A stretch of 64,000 bases of DNA from Streptomyces canus. Lineage in GTDB: Bacteria > Actinomycetota > Actinomycetes > Streptomycetales > Streptomycetaceae. A program made the translations under genes and the position numbers. Shown here in pieces: positions 47,589-55,473 of the stretch (positions within the stretch are counted from its first letter, which is position 1; each line of letters starts with the position of its first letter). The stretch covers positions 3,720,001-3,784,000 of the forward strand of contig NZ_CP107989.1 in assembly GCF_041435015.1 (NCBI RefSeq). Reading direction: 5' to 3'. Below the pieces are notes generated by a model that did no database searches, was not told the origin of the DNA, and saw only the letters and a list, made by a program, of their open reading frames with translations.

Positions 47589-48380
47589 ATGGCCGACACC
47601 GTGCTCTACGAGGTGCACGACGGGCTCGCGACGATCACGCTGAACCGGCCGGAGGCGATGAACGCGCTGAACGTCGCCACGAAGGTCGCCCTGCGGGAGG
47701 CCGTGGAGTCGGCGGCCTCGGACGACGCCGTACGGGCCGTGCTGCTCACCGCCGCCGGGGAGCGGGCGTTCTGCGTGGGGCAGGACCTCAAGGAGCACAT
47801 CGGGCTGCTGATGCAGGGGTCCGACGTCGTGATGAGCACGGTCAAGGAGCACTACAACCCCGTGGTGCGGGCACTGACGGAGATGCGGAAGCCCGTGGTC
47901 GCCGGGGTGAACGGGGTCGCGGCCGGGGCCGGCTTCGGGCTCGCGCTGGCCGCGGACTACCGGGTGGTGGCGGACACCGCCGCCTTCAACACGTCCTTCG
48001 CGGGAGTCGCGCTGACCGCGGACTCCGGGATCTCGTGGACGCTGCCGCGGGTGGTCGGGCCGGGCAGGGCCGCGGATCTGCTGCTCTTTCCTCGGACCGT
48101 CTCCGCGCAGGACGCGTATGAGCTGGGCATCGTGAACCGTCTCGTACCGTCGACCGAGCTGCCCGCGGAGGCGGAGAAGGTGGCGCGGGCGCTGGCCTCG
48201 GGGCCGACGGTGGCATACGGGGCGATCAAGGAGTCGCTCGCGTACGGGCAGTCGCACTCTCTGGCGGAGACCCTGGAGAAGGAGGACGAGCTGCAGGGGC
48301 GGGCCGGGGCGTCCGAGGACCATGCGATCGCCGTGCGGGCGTTCGTGAACAAGGAGACGCCGGAGTATCTGGGGCGGTGA
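47589..48380 (+). CDS. Enoyl-CoA hydratase/isomerase family protein
   Basis: This 263-residue crotonase starts at the ATG at 47589 after GGAGGGG. The oxyanion-hole regions are AFCVGQDLKEH and NGVAAGAGFGLALAADYRV. The residue after the second block (SFAGVALTADSG) has Asp near the usual catalytic position, as in PaaG-like isomerases, and Glu of classic hydratases is missing at the first position. It acts on a CoA thioester in fatty acid or phenylacetate-type degradation; the substrate is not known. It is a single gene. Confidence 0.92.
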   Translation: MADTVLYEVHDGLATITLNRPEAMNALNVATKVALREAVESAASDDAVRAVLLTAAGERAFCVGQDLKEHIGLLMQGSDVVMSTVKEHYNPVVRALTEMRKPVVAGVNGVAAGAGFGLALAADYRVVADTAAFNTSFAGVALTADSGISWTLPRVVGPGRAADLLLFPRTVSAQDAYELGIVNRLVPSTELPAEAEKVARALASGPTVAYGAIKESLAYGQSHSLAETLEKEDELQGRAGASEDHAIAVRAFVNKETPEYLGR

Positions 48381-48402
48381 CCCGCCGTCGCCGGGAGGGA
48401 CC

Positions 48403-48981
48403 CTAAGAGCGTCTCGCCACGCACGATTCCAGGTGGTCGTCGACCAGGCCGCAGGCCTGCATCAGCGCGTACGCCGTCGTCGGACCCACGAAGCGCAGGC
48501 CGCGCTTCTTCAAGGCCTTCGACAGGGCTGTCGACTCCGGGGTCACCGCCGGGACGTCCCCCAGGGTCCTGGGCATCGTGTGAGAAGCCGGCACGTGGGA
48601 CCAGATCAGCTCGTCCAGCTCGCCCGGGGCCCACTCGGCCAGCACGCGCGCGTTGGCCATCGTCGCGTCGACCTTGGCGCGGTTGCGGATGATCCCCGGG
48701 TCGAGCAGCAGGCGGTCGCGGTCGGCGTCGCCGAACGCGGCCACCTTGGCGATCTCGAAGCCCGCGAAGGCGGCGCGGAAGCCCTCGCGGCGGCGCAGGA
48801 TCGTGATCCAGGACAGGCCGGACTGGAAGGCTTCCAGGCTGAGGCGTTCGTAGAGGGCGTCGTCGCCGTGGACCGGGCGGCCCCACTCCTCGTCGTGGTA
48901 CGTCGCGTAGTCCGGCGTGGACAGGGCCCAGGGGCAGCGCGGCGCGCCGTCCGGTCCGGCCAGGGCAGTGCCGTCGCTCAC
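48403..48981 (-). CDS. tag: DNA-3-methyladenine glycosylase I
   Basis: This 192-residue enzyme carries the family signature CPWALSTPDYATYHDEEWGRP, with Cys16 as first zinc ligand, and later SHVPASHTMP. The C-terminal ligand region has LVDDHLESCVAR. It excises 3-methyladenine from DNA. The GTG start overlaps the DivIVA-like gene stop (GTGA), giving translational coupling. The pair DivIVA-like/tag and the nearby folP-like gene follow the mycobacterial order Rv1207 to Rv1210. Confidence 0.95.
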   Translation of the reverse strand: MSDGTALAGPDGAPRCPWALSTPDYATYHDEEWGRPVHGDDALYERLSLEAFQSGLSWITILRRREGFRAAFAGFEIAKVAAFGDADRDRLLLDPGIIRNRAKVDATMANARVLAEWAPGELDELIWSHVPASHTMPRTLGDVPAVTPESTALSKALKKRGLRFVGPTTAYALMQACGLVDDHLESCVARRS

Positions 48982-49337
48982 CGCTGCTCCCCGTGGCCGT
49001 GCTCCGGCTTCTCCATGGAGACGTGGGCCGCGGCCCGGGCGCCGGCCAGCGCGGACTCCAGGTCGGCGATCCGGGCGTCCCGCTCGGCGAGCTCCGCGCC
49101 GAGGCGGCTGAGCGCGTCGTCGACGTCCGCCATGCGATAGCCGCGGGCGGTCAGCGGGAAGCGCAGGCCGTCGATGTCCGCGCGGTTCACCGGTCGGTCC
49201 GGCGGCAGTGGGTCCTGGAGCCGCTCGGGGGTGACGTCCGGCAGCGGGCCGTCGCTCTCCCCGCCGCCCACCACGGCGAGCGTCACCGCGGCGACCACGA
49301 CCGCGAGCGCGATGACCAGGAACAAGAACATAACCAT
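48978..49337 (-). CDS. Small DivIVA-domain membrane protein
   Basis: The product (119 residues from ATG 49337) begins with a membrane span MVMFLFLVIALAVVVAAVTL. After a linker, RFPLTARGYRMADVDDALSRL is the DivIVA-type motif, and a coiled coil (LGAELAERDARIADLESAL) follows. GGGGACC precedes this ATG at a suitable distance. An ATG at 49352 (5 residues more) is possible. It probably localises to curved or polar membrane in growth or division. It is the first gene of a unit with tag. Confidence 0.85.
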   Translation of the reverse strand: MVMFLFLVIALAVVVAAVTLAVVGGGESDGPLPDVTPERLQDPLPPDRPVNRADIDGLRFPLTARGYRMADVDDALSRLGAELAERDARIADLESALAGARAAAHVSMEKPEHGHGEQR

Positions 49338-49483
49338 CGCTGAGGTCCCCATGGTCCCTGCCGGCGGCCGGCCGCCGGCGTCGAATGTGTCAGGGTCCGA
49401 TCGTGCCATGCGAGTCTGACAGTTAGGGTCGCAGGCGGCCGCGGACTCCGAACACGCAGACGCACGAAGTGAGGTCACAGGCG

Positions 49484-50344
49484 ATGCTCAGGCTGGGCAG
49501 GCGTGAATTCGACGCGCACGAGCCGGTGATCATGGCGATCGTGAACCGGACCCCCGACTCCTTCTACGACCAGGGAGCCACGTTCCTCGACGAGCCCGCT
49601 CTCGCGCGCGTGGAACAGGCGGTGGCCGAAGGGGCCGCCATCATCGACGTCGGCGGGGTCAAGGCCGGGCCCGGGGAAGAGGTGTCCGCGACGGAGGAGG
49701 CGCGACGGACCGTCGGGTTCGTGGCGGAGGTGCGGCGCCGGTTCCCCGACGTGATCATCAGCGTCGACACCTGGCGGGCGTCCGTCGGGGAGGCCGTCTG
49801 CGAGGCGGGGGCGGATCTGCTCAACGACGCGTGGGGCGGGGTCGATCCGGGACTCGCCGAGGTCGCCGCGCGGTACCGGGTGGGGCTGGTGTGCACGCAC
49901 GCCGGGGGCGCCGAGCCGCGTACGCGGCCGCACCGGGTGAGGTACGACGACGTCATGGCCGACATTCTGCGGGTGACCGTGGGCCTCGCCGAGCGGGCGG
50001 TGGCTCTGGGGGTGCCCCGGGAGTCCGTGGTGATCGATCCCGGGCACGACTTCGGGAAGAACACGCGGCACAGTCTCGAGGCGACCCGTCGGCTCGGGGA
50101 GATGGTCGGGACGGGGTGGCCCGTGCTGGTGTCCCTGTCCAACAAGGACTTCGTGGGCGAGACCCTGGACAAGCCGGTGAAGGAGCGGGTGGTGGGGACA
50201 TTGGCCACCACCGCGGTGTCGGCGTGGCTGGGGGCGCAGGTGTACCGGGTGCACGAGGTCGCCGAGACCCGGCAGGTGCTGGACATGGTGGCGTCGATCG
50301 CGGGGCATCGGCCTCCGGCGGTCGCGCGTCGAGGGCTGGCGTAG
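49484..50344 (+). CDS. Dihydropteroate synthase-like pterin-binding protein (FolP2 type)
   Basis: This 286-residue TIM barrel has IVNRTPDSFYDQGA (FolP motif with Arg replacing the usual Val), IIDVGGVKAGPG (DIGGxSxxPG in true FolP) and VIDPGHDFGKN. The ATG at 49484 follows GAGG; an alternative GTG lies at 49469. True FolP joins a pterin to p-aminobenzoate for folate. The mycobacterial paralogue FolP2, in the same neighbourhood with LOG, DivIVA-like and tag genes, is reported to lack that activity. The changed GGVKAGPG loop fits a different function here too. It converges on the LOG gene. Confidence 0.85.
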   Translation: MLRLGRREFDAHEPVIMAIVNRTPDSFYDQGATFLDEPALARVEQAVAEGAAIIDVGGVKAGPGEEVSATEEARRTVGFVAEVRRRFPDVIISVDTWRASVGEAVCEAGADLLNDAWGGVDPGLAEVAARYRVGLVCTHAGGAEPRTRPHRVRYDDVMADILRVTVGLAERAVALGVPRESVVIDPGHDFGKNTRHSLEATRRLGEMVGTGWPVLVSLSNKDFVGETLDKPVKERVVGTLATTAVSAWLGAQVYRVHEVAETRQVLDMVASIAGHRPPAVARRGLA

Positions 50345-50370
50345 GGGTTCTTCCCCACTTCCCCACTCAC

Positions 50371-50420
50371 TCGTCAAAGGCCGGAGAGGCTGATCTTCCA
50401 GCCTCTCCGGCCTTTGACGA
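50371..50420. terminator. Perfect 22-bp inverted repeat, bidirectional terminator
   Basis: The arms of 22 bp are identical without mismatch around a 6-base loop (ATCTTC). Their inner part is AAAGGCCGGAGAGGCTG. It separates convergent genes. Palindromes ending in CCGGCCTTTGACGA are, from memory, found in many copies in Streptomyces genomes. Confidence 0.9.
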
Positions 50421-50431
50421 ATGCACAGGGA

Positions 50432-51190
50432 CTACCGACCCGCCTCCTTGGACACCAACGCCACCGCCTCGTCCACGTCGTCCGTCATGTGGAACAGCAG
50501 CAGGTCCTTCTCCGACGCCTTGCCCTGGGCGATCAGGGTGTTCTTGAGCCAGTCGACCAGTCCGCCCCAGTACGCGCTGCCGAAGAGCACGATCGGGAAG
50601 CGGGTGACCTTCTGGGTCTGGACCAGCGTCAACGCCTCGAACAGCTCGTCCAGGGTGCCGAGTCCGCCCGGCAGGACCACGAAACCCTGCGCGTACTTCA
50701 CGAACATCATCTTGCGGACGAAGAAGTAGCGGAAGTTGAGGCCGATGTCGACGTAGGGGTTGAGGCCCTGCTCGAACGGGAGCTCGATGCCGAGGCCGAC
50801 GGAGGTGCCGTTCGCCTCGCAGGCACCCTTGTTGGCCGCCTCCATGGCGCCGGGGCCGCCGCCGGTGATGACGGCGAAGCCGGCCTCCACCAGGCCCCGG
50901 CCGAGCCGCACGCCCGCCTCGTACTCCGGAGAGTCGGCAGGCGTCCGCGCCGAGCCGAACACGCTGATCGCGGGCGGGAGTTCGGCGAGCGTGCCGAAGC
51001 CCTCGATGAACTCCGACTGGATGCGCAGCACGCGCCAGGGGTCGGTGTGGACCCAGTCCGAGGGACCGCCCGCGTCCAGCAGGCGCTGGTCGGTCGTGCT
51101 CGCCGTGACCTGTCCCCGCCTGCGGAGGACAGGTCCCAGGCGCTGCTCCTCCGGCGGCTGCTTCTTGCCCTCGGGGTTCCCGGTAGCCAT
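50432..51190 (-). CDS. LOG family protein (TIGR00730 Rossmann fold)
   Basis: This 252-residue protein has ISVFGSART, VITGGGPGAMEAANKGA and the LOG signature LPGGLGTLDELFE. Enzymes of this family release free bases from nucleoside 5'-monophosphates (cytokinin-activating type). The first 60 residues are an extension (QRLGPVLRRRGQVTAST) typical for actinobacterial Rv1205-like members. It starts at ATG 51190 after GGAGGGAG. It is close to the dapE gene on the same strand. Confidence 0.92.
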   Translation of the reverse strand: MATGNPEGKKQPPEEQRLGPVLRRRGQVTASTTDQRLLDAGGPSDWVHTDPWRVLRIQSEFIEGFGTLAELPPAISVFGSARTPADSPEYEAGVRLGRGLVEAGFAVITGGGPGAMEAANKGACEANGTSVGLGIELPFEQGLNPYVDIGLNFRYFFVRKMMFVKYAQGFVVLPGGLGTLDELFEALTLVQTQKVTRFPIVLFGSAYWGGLVDWLKNTLIAQGKASEKDLLLFHMTDDVDEAVALVSKEAGR

Positions 51191-51312
51191 GTGCGCTCCC
51201 TCCGCTTGCCTGGTCTTTCCATCTCAGCGTAGATCTACGCGGGTTACGGAGGGGGGACGTCCGCGTGTCCGCCATGAAGCGCCACCGGGCGGAACCCGGC
51301 GAGATGCGTCTC

Positions 51313-52392
51313 CTACGACGTCAGCCATGCCGTGAGCTTCTCCTCCGCCTCCGGGATCAGCGACACCTTCACCCGCTCGTCCACCTTGTGTGCGAGCAGC
51401 GGCTGCCCGGGGCTGTAGTTCACCGCGGGCACGCCGAGCGCGCTGAAGCGGGACACGTCCGTCCAGCCGAACTTGGGGCGGGCGACGCCCCCGACCGCCG
51501 CCATGAAGGCCTGGGCGACGGGGTGGGTGAGGCCGGGGCGGGCACCGCCGGTGTGGTCGTCGACGGTGAACTCGTCGACCCCGCAGTCCGCGAAGAAGTC
51601 CCGCACGAAGGCCTCCGCCTCGGCCTCGCTGCGGTCGGGGGCGTAACGGAAGTTGACCGTCAGCGTGCAGGAGTCGGGGATGACGTTCGTGGCCACGCCG
51701 CCCTCCACCCGCACCGCGTTGAGACCCTCGTGGAACTCGAGGCCGTCCACCACCGGCTTGCGCGGCTCGTAGGCCGCCAGCTTCGCGAGGGCGGGGGCGG
51801 CCTTGTGGATCGCGTTGGAGCCCATCCACGCGCGTGCGGAGTGCGCCCGCTCCCCCTTGAACGTCAGCAGCACCCGCAGAGTTCCCTGGCAGCCGCCCTC
51901 GACCTGGTTGTCCGTCGGCTCCAGGAGGACCGCGAAGTCGCCCTCCAGCCACTCGGGGTGGGCCTCGGCCACATGTCCCAGGCCGTTGAGGTGTGCCGCG
52001 ACCTCTTCGTTGTCGTAGAAGATGAAGGTGAGGTCGCGGTTGGGCTCGGTGACCGTCGCCGCGATCCGCAGCTGTACCGCGACCCCGGACTTCATGTCGC
52101 AGGTGCCGCAGCCCCACAGGTAGCCCTCGTCGTCGAGCCGGGAGGGGACGTTGCCCGCGATGGGGACCGTGTCGATGTGGCCGGCGAGGATGACGCGTTC
52201 CGGACGGCCGAGGTCGGTGCGGGCGACGACGTTGTTGCCGTGGCGGTCGACCGTCAGGTGCGGCAGGGCGCGCAGGGCGGTCTCGATCGCGTCCGCCAGG
52301 GGCTTCTCGGTGCCGCTCTCGGAGGGGAAGTCGACGAGCTGCGCGGTGAGCTGAGCTGCGTCCAGCGAAAGGTCAAGAGGGGTGTCGGCCAT
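51313..52392 (-). CDS. dapE: Succinyl-diaminopimelate desuccinylase
   Basis: This 359-residue M20 peptidase-fold enzyme has HIDTVP (metal His and catalytic Asp), GCGTCDMKSG (bridging Asp) and YDNEEV (general base Glu plus metal Glu). The M20 dimerisation domain begins near GERAHSARAW. It removes succinate from N-succinyl-LL-DAP in the lysine and peptidoglycan pathway; the dapC gene is 2 kb away. The ATG has TAGGGT 7 bases before it (minus, 52400-52405) and no Shine-Dalgarno, so the mRNA is likely leaderless. Confidence 0.94.
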   Translation of the reverse strand: MADTPLDLSLDAAQLTAQLVDFPSESGTEKPLADAIETALRALPHLTVDRHGNNVVARTDLGRPERVILAGHIDTVPIAGNVPSRLDDEGYLWGCGTCDMKSGVAVQLRIAATVTEPNRDLTFIFYDNEEVAAHLNGLGHVAEAHPEWLEGDFAVLLEPTDNQVEGGCQGTLRVLLTFKGERAHSARAWMGSNAIHKAAPALAKLAAYEPRKPVVDGLEFHEGLNAVRVEGGVATNVIPDSCTLTVNFRYAPDRSEAEAEAFVRDFFADCGVDEFTVDDHTGGARPGLTHPVAQAFMAAVGGVARPKFGWTDVSRFSALGVPAVNYSPGQPLLAHKVDERVKVSLIPEAEEKLTAWLTS

Positions 52393-52399
52393 GCTCCCG

Positions 52400-52470
52400 A
52401 CCCTAACGTCCCGCTGTCCGCGCCCACGGTCCACATCCGGCGCAGCCGTCTCAGTACTCTCCAGTATCTT
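52400..52470. promoter_or_regulatory. Divergent promoters for dapE and the lysozyme-like gene, both leaderless type
   Basis: TAGGGT (52400-52405, minus) lies 7 bases from the dapE ATG. TATCTT (52465-52470, plus) lies 6 bases from the lysozyme-like ATG. The two transcripts would begin about 85 bp apart. Confidence 0.55.
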
Positions 52471-52476
52471 GTCCGG

Positions 52477-53445
52477 ATGCCAGAGCCGTTGCCCCCCACT
52501 CGCAAGCGCCGTGGCCGCCTCCTCCGCTTCGGGGCGGCCCTCGTGGTCCTGTGCGCGATCGCCGGTTACCTCGTGGTGCAGTACGTCACCGGAGGCACCG
52601 ACGGGCCGAGCTGCAGAGTCGTCTCGGGCAGGGCGGGCGGGCCGTCGTACCAGTTCACGCCCGAGCAGGCGGTGAACGCGGCGACGATCACCGCCGTCGG
52701 CACCGGGCGCCGGCTGCCGGAGCGGGCCGTGGCGATCGCGCTCGCCACCGCGCTCCAGGAGTCGGGGCTGCGCAACATCCAGCACGGCGACCGTGACTCG
52801 CTCGGTCTGTTCCAGCAGCGGCCCTCACAGGGCTGGGGCACCCCGCGGGAGATCCTGGACCCGACGTACGCGGCGGGCGAGTTCTACAAGCACCTGGTCA
52901 AGGTACGGGGCTACCAGGACCTCCCGCTGACCGTCGCCGCCCAGCGCGTACAGCGCAGCGGCTATCCGGAGGCGTACGCCAAGCACGAGCCGGACGCCAC
53001 CTTGCTCGCCGCCGCCCTGACCGGCACCTCCGCGGCCACCCTGACCTGTGACGGGCGCCAGGACTCCACCCAGGCCACCCAGGCCACCGCCACGGGCCCG
53101 GACGGGGTGCGGTCGGCTCTCGTACGGGACTTCGGGCGGGACGCGCTGGAGACGACCGCCGCGGAGGTGGGCGGCAAGGCCTCGCCGAGCCCGGCCCCCA
53201 GCTCGGGCGACGGGCGCACCGTGACCCTGCCCGTGCGGGGGGACACCGGCCGGGGTTCCGACCGCAGTCTCAGGGAACGCGGCTGGCAGCTCGCCCACTG
53301 GGCCGTCGCCAACTCCTCCGCGCTGCGCATCGAGCGCGTCTCGTACGCCGGGCGGCAGTGGACGGCCGGGAACACGGACAGCGAGTGGCGTACGGCGGCC
53401 GGCGACGGCGGCACGGGCTCCGTGCGCATACTGACGGCACGGTAG
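52477..53445 (+). CDS. Membrane-anchored lysozyme-like (lytic transglycosylase-like) protein
   Basis: This 322-residue protein has a basic N-terminus and one span (RFGAALVVLCAIAGYLVVQYV), then an extracytoplasmic domain. The core AIALATALQESGLRNIQHGDRDSLGLFQQRP (given in parts: LQESGL, DSLGLFQQRPSQGWGT) matches the goose-lysozyme/Slt pattern with Glu in QESGL as catalytic acid. Such genes are often misnamed heavy metal transporter. It may cut peptidoglycan. The C-terminal 130 residues are a separate region containing RGWQLAHWAVANSSALRI, seen in resuscitation-type or spore proteins. TATCTT 6 bases before the ATG indicates a leaderless mRNA. Confidence 0.82.
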   Translation: MPEPLPPTRKRRGRLLRFGAALVVLCAIAGYLVVQYVTGGTDGPSCRVVSGRAGGPSYQFTPEQAVNAATITAVGTGRRLPERAVAIALATALQESGLRNIQHGDRDSLGLFQQRPSQGWGTPREILDPTYAAGEFYKHLVKVRGYQDLPLTVAAQRVQRSGYPEAYAKHEPDATLLAAALTGTSAATLTCDGRQDSTQATQATATGPDGVRSALVRDFGRDALETTAAEVGGKASPSPAPSSGDGRTVTLPVRGDTGRGSDRSLRERGWQLAHWAVANSSALRIERVSYAGRQWTAGNTDSEWRTAAGDGGTGSVRILTAR

Positions 53446-53589
53446 TTCGGAAGATCGCCTGGAAGGGTCACATCCGCCCGCTGTCGGAGCGGGTGTGCGC
53501 AGGTTTTCGTCACGTCACCCCCGTATCCGCAAAAACCCTTGAGTTCACAGGGCTGCGAGCATTCGGCGGACTTTCAGACCGGAAGCCTT

Positions 53590-53617
53590 TTGCCCGTTTT
53601 TATCCGCAGGTGATAAT
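53590..53617 (+). promoter_or_regulatory. Promoter of the small exported protein
   Basis: TTGCCC and GATAAT are 16 bases apart in an AT-rich patch. The leader to the ATG at 53720 would be about 95 bases. The rest of 53446-53719 has no supported ORF. Confidence 0.6.
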
Positions 53618-53719
53618 GCGACGCATTGCCAACTCTTTACGTTGGCCCTCCGCAACCTTCGTCGGCCTCGAGCGGTAATCACGGCGTCCTAGCAACGTTT
53701 CCTCCGTCGAAGGAGCAAC

Positions 53720-54190
53720 ATGTCCCTCCCCCTGACCCGCAGGATCGCCCGTGCCGCGCTGCTCGTCGCTGCGGGAGCGGCAGCCGGGGTCGGTGCGGCC
53801 GGCGCCGCCAGTGCGGCCCCCGCGCAGCCGCCGGCCACCCCGAACGTCGGTGGGCTGACCGCTCTGGATGGGGCGAACGTCGGCAACACGGTGGACGGCG
53901 CGGCGCAGAACCTGACCGGGACCGCGGCCAAGACCGGCGGTAAGACGGTCGAGAAGGCGGTGCCGTCCGCGGGCAAGGCCGTGAAGAAGGTGGCGCCGGT
54001 CGCGCAGAAGACGGCGGGCGAGGCCGCCGGTTCCGCCGGGGGCCTCCTCGGGCAGACCGCGTCCACCGCGACGAAGGGCGGCCTGCCGACCAGCGCCCTG
54101 GCCAAGGGCGGCCTGCCGACCGGCGCCCTCGCCAAGGGCGGCGTGCCGGCGGCGGGCACCCTGCCGGTGAAGGGTCTTCCGCTCGGCTAG
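53720..54190 (+). CDS. Small exported Ala/Gly-rich protein
   Basis: This 156-residue protein has a Sec signal peptide with probable cleavage after ASA. The mature part is low-complexity with Lys-Gly repeats KGGLPTSALA, KGGLPTGALA and KGGVPAAGTLP near the end. GAAGGAG precedes the ATG. Related Streptomyces proteins have been called ATP-binding, but no nucleotide motif is visible here. It may be a cell-surface or wall-associated protein. A very strong terminator follows. Confidence 0.8.
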   Translation: MSLPLTRRIARAALLVAAGAAAGVGAAGAASAAPAQPPATPNVGGLTALDGANVGNTVDGAAQNLTGTAAKTGGKTVEKAVPSAGKAVKKVAPVAQKTAGEAAGSAGGLLGQTASTATKGGLPTSALAKGGLPTGALAKGGVPAAGTLPVKGLPLG

Positions 54191-54198
54191 TGGCTCGC

Positions 54199-54250
54199 GC
54201 ATACGGCGAAGGGGCCCGGGAACGCCATCCCGGGCCCCTTCGCCGTATGC
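54199..54250. terminator. Very strong bidirectional terminator before dapC
   Basis: A perfect 23-bp stem with a 6-base loop; the core is GAAGGGGCCCGGGA with its complement. It serves the convergent exported-protein and dapC genes. Confidence 0.92.
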
Positions 54251-54258
54251 CTGCGCAC

Positions 54259-55353
54259 CTACGCCAGGCGTTCGACCGCCGACCGCACCCGCTCGTCCGT
54301 CGCCGTCAGCGCGACGCGTACGAACGTCTCGCCGGCCTCGCCGTAGAAGTCGCCCGGGGCCACCAGGATGCCCCGCTCGGCCAGGTGGGCGACCGTCGAC
54401 CAGCAGGACTCGTCCCGCGTGGCCCAGAGGTAGAGGCTGGCCTCACTGTGCTCGATACGGAAGCCGTGGGACCGCAGTGCCTCGCGCAGCAGCGTGCGGC
54501 GGGCCAGGTAGCGCTCGCGCTGTTCGTGGACGTGGGTGTCGTCGCCCAGGGCCGCCACCACCGCGGCCTGGGTCGGCGCCGGGGTCATCATGCCGCCGTG
54601 CTTGCGGATCTCCAGGAGGGGCGCCAGGACGGCCGGGTCGCCCGCCAGGAAGGCCGCGCGGTAGCCCGCGAGGTTGGACCGCTTCGACAGCGAGTGCACG
54701 GCCACCAGGCCGTCGTAGGAGCCGCCGTTGACGTCCGGGTGCAGGACCGAGACCGGGTCGGCCTCCCAGCCGAGCTCCAGGTAGCACTCGTCGGAGAAGA
54801 TCAGGATGCCGTGGGACCGGGCCCAGGCGACGATCCTCGTCAGCTCCTCCTTCGACAGCACCTTGCCGGTCGGGTTCGACGGGGAGTTGAGCCACAGGAG
54901 CTTCAGGCCCGCCGGGTCCAGCTCGGTGGGGTCGTCGTAGACCTCGTGCTCGGCGCGGGCGAGGCGCGCGCCGACCTCGTACGTCGGGTAGGCCAGGCGC
55001 GGGTACGCGACCCGGTCGCCGGGGCCGAGGCCCAGCTGGGTGGGGAGCCAGGCGACGAGTTCCTTGGAGCCGACGATCGGCAGGACGTGGCGGTGGGTGA
55101 CGTCGCGGGCGCCCAGGCGCCGCTCGACCCAGCCGGTGATCGCGTCACGCAGCGCCGGGGTGCCCCAGACCGTCGGGTAGCCCGGAGAGTCCGCGGCGTC
55201 GATCAGGGCCTTCTGGACGAGGTCGGGGACCGGGTCGACGGGGGTGCCGACCGACAGGTCGACGATCCCTCCGGGGTGCGCGGCCGCCGTCTTCTTGTAC
55301 GGCTCCAGCTTGTCCCAGGGGAAGGTGGGAAGGCGGTCGGAGACTGCGGACAC
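54259..55353 (-). CDS. dapC: Succinyldiaminopimelate transaminase
   Basis: This fold-type I aminotransferase of about 364 residues begins SAVSDRLPTFPWDKLEPY. The PLP Lys is in HSLSKRSNLAGYR, and NSPSNPTGK and DECYLELGW are family motifs. It converts N-succinyl-2-amino-6-ketopimelate to N-succinyl-LL-DAP, the step before dapE. The start used is the GTG at 55353; a GTG at 55368 or TTG at 55386 would add 5 or 11 residues. The ferredoxin gene is upstream on the same strand, a pairing also found in mycobacteria. Confidence 0.92.
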   Translation of the reverse strand: MSAVSDRLPTFPWDKLEPYKKTAAAHPGGIVDLSVGTPVDPVPDLVQKALIDAADSPGYPTVWGTPALRDAITGWVERRLGARDVTHRHVLPIVGSKELVAWLPTQLGLGPGDRVAYPRLAYPTYEVGARLARAEHEVYDDPTELDPAGLKLLWLNSPSNPTGKVLSKEELTRIVAWARSHGILIFSDECYLELGWEADPVSVLHPDVNGGSYDGLVAVHSLSKRSNLAGYRAAFLAGDPAVLAPLLEIRKHGGMMTPAPTQAAVVAALGDDTHVHEQRERYLARRTLLREALRSHGFRIEHSEASLYLWATRDESCWSTVAHLAERGILVAPGDFYGEAGETFVRVALTATDERVRSAVERLA

Positions 55354-55387
55354 GGCTTTCGGGCTCACTTTCGGGTCGTACGGCAAA

Positions 55388-55443
55388 CGCCTCGGCCCCG
55401 CACGGCCACGATCGGGGCGATCAGGCCGTACGGGACCGAGGCG
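55388..55443 (-). terminator. Hairpin between the ferredoxin gene and dapC
   Basis: CGCCTCGG, CCCG and ACGGCC pair with GGCCGT, CGGG and CCGAGGCG, with single mismatches between blocks. It lies in the 120-bp gap after fdxA and probably ends most of its transcripts. Confidence 0.6.
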
Positions 55444-55473
55444 GCACGAAGTGCGGGCCGCTGATGCGGATGA

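Noticed and set aside
47375..47599. 74-codon minus-strand frame in the DUF3117/hydratase gap
   Set aside because: Overlaps the start of the hydratase gene, lacks a ribosome-binding site and shows no domain.
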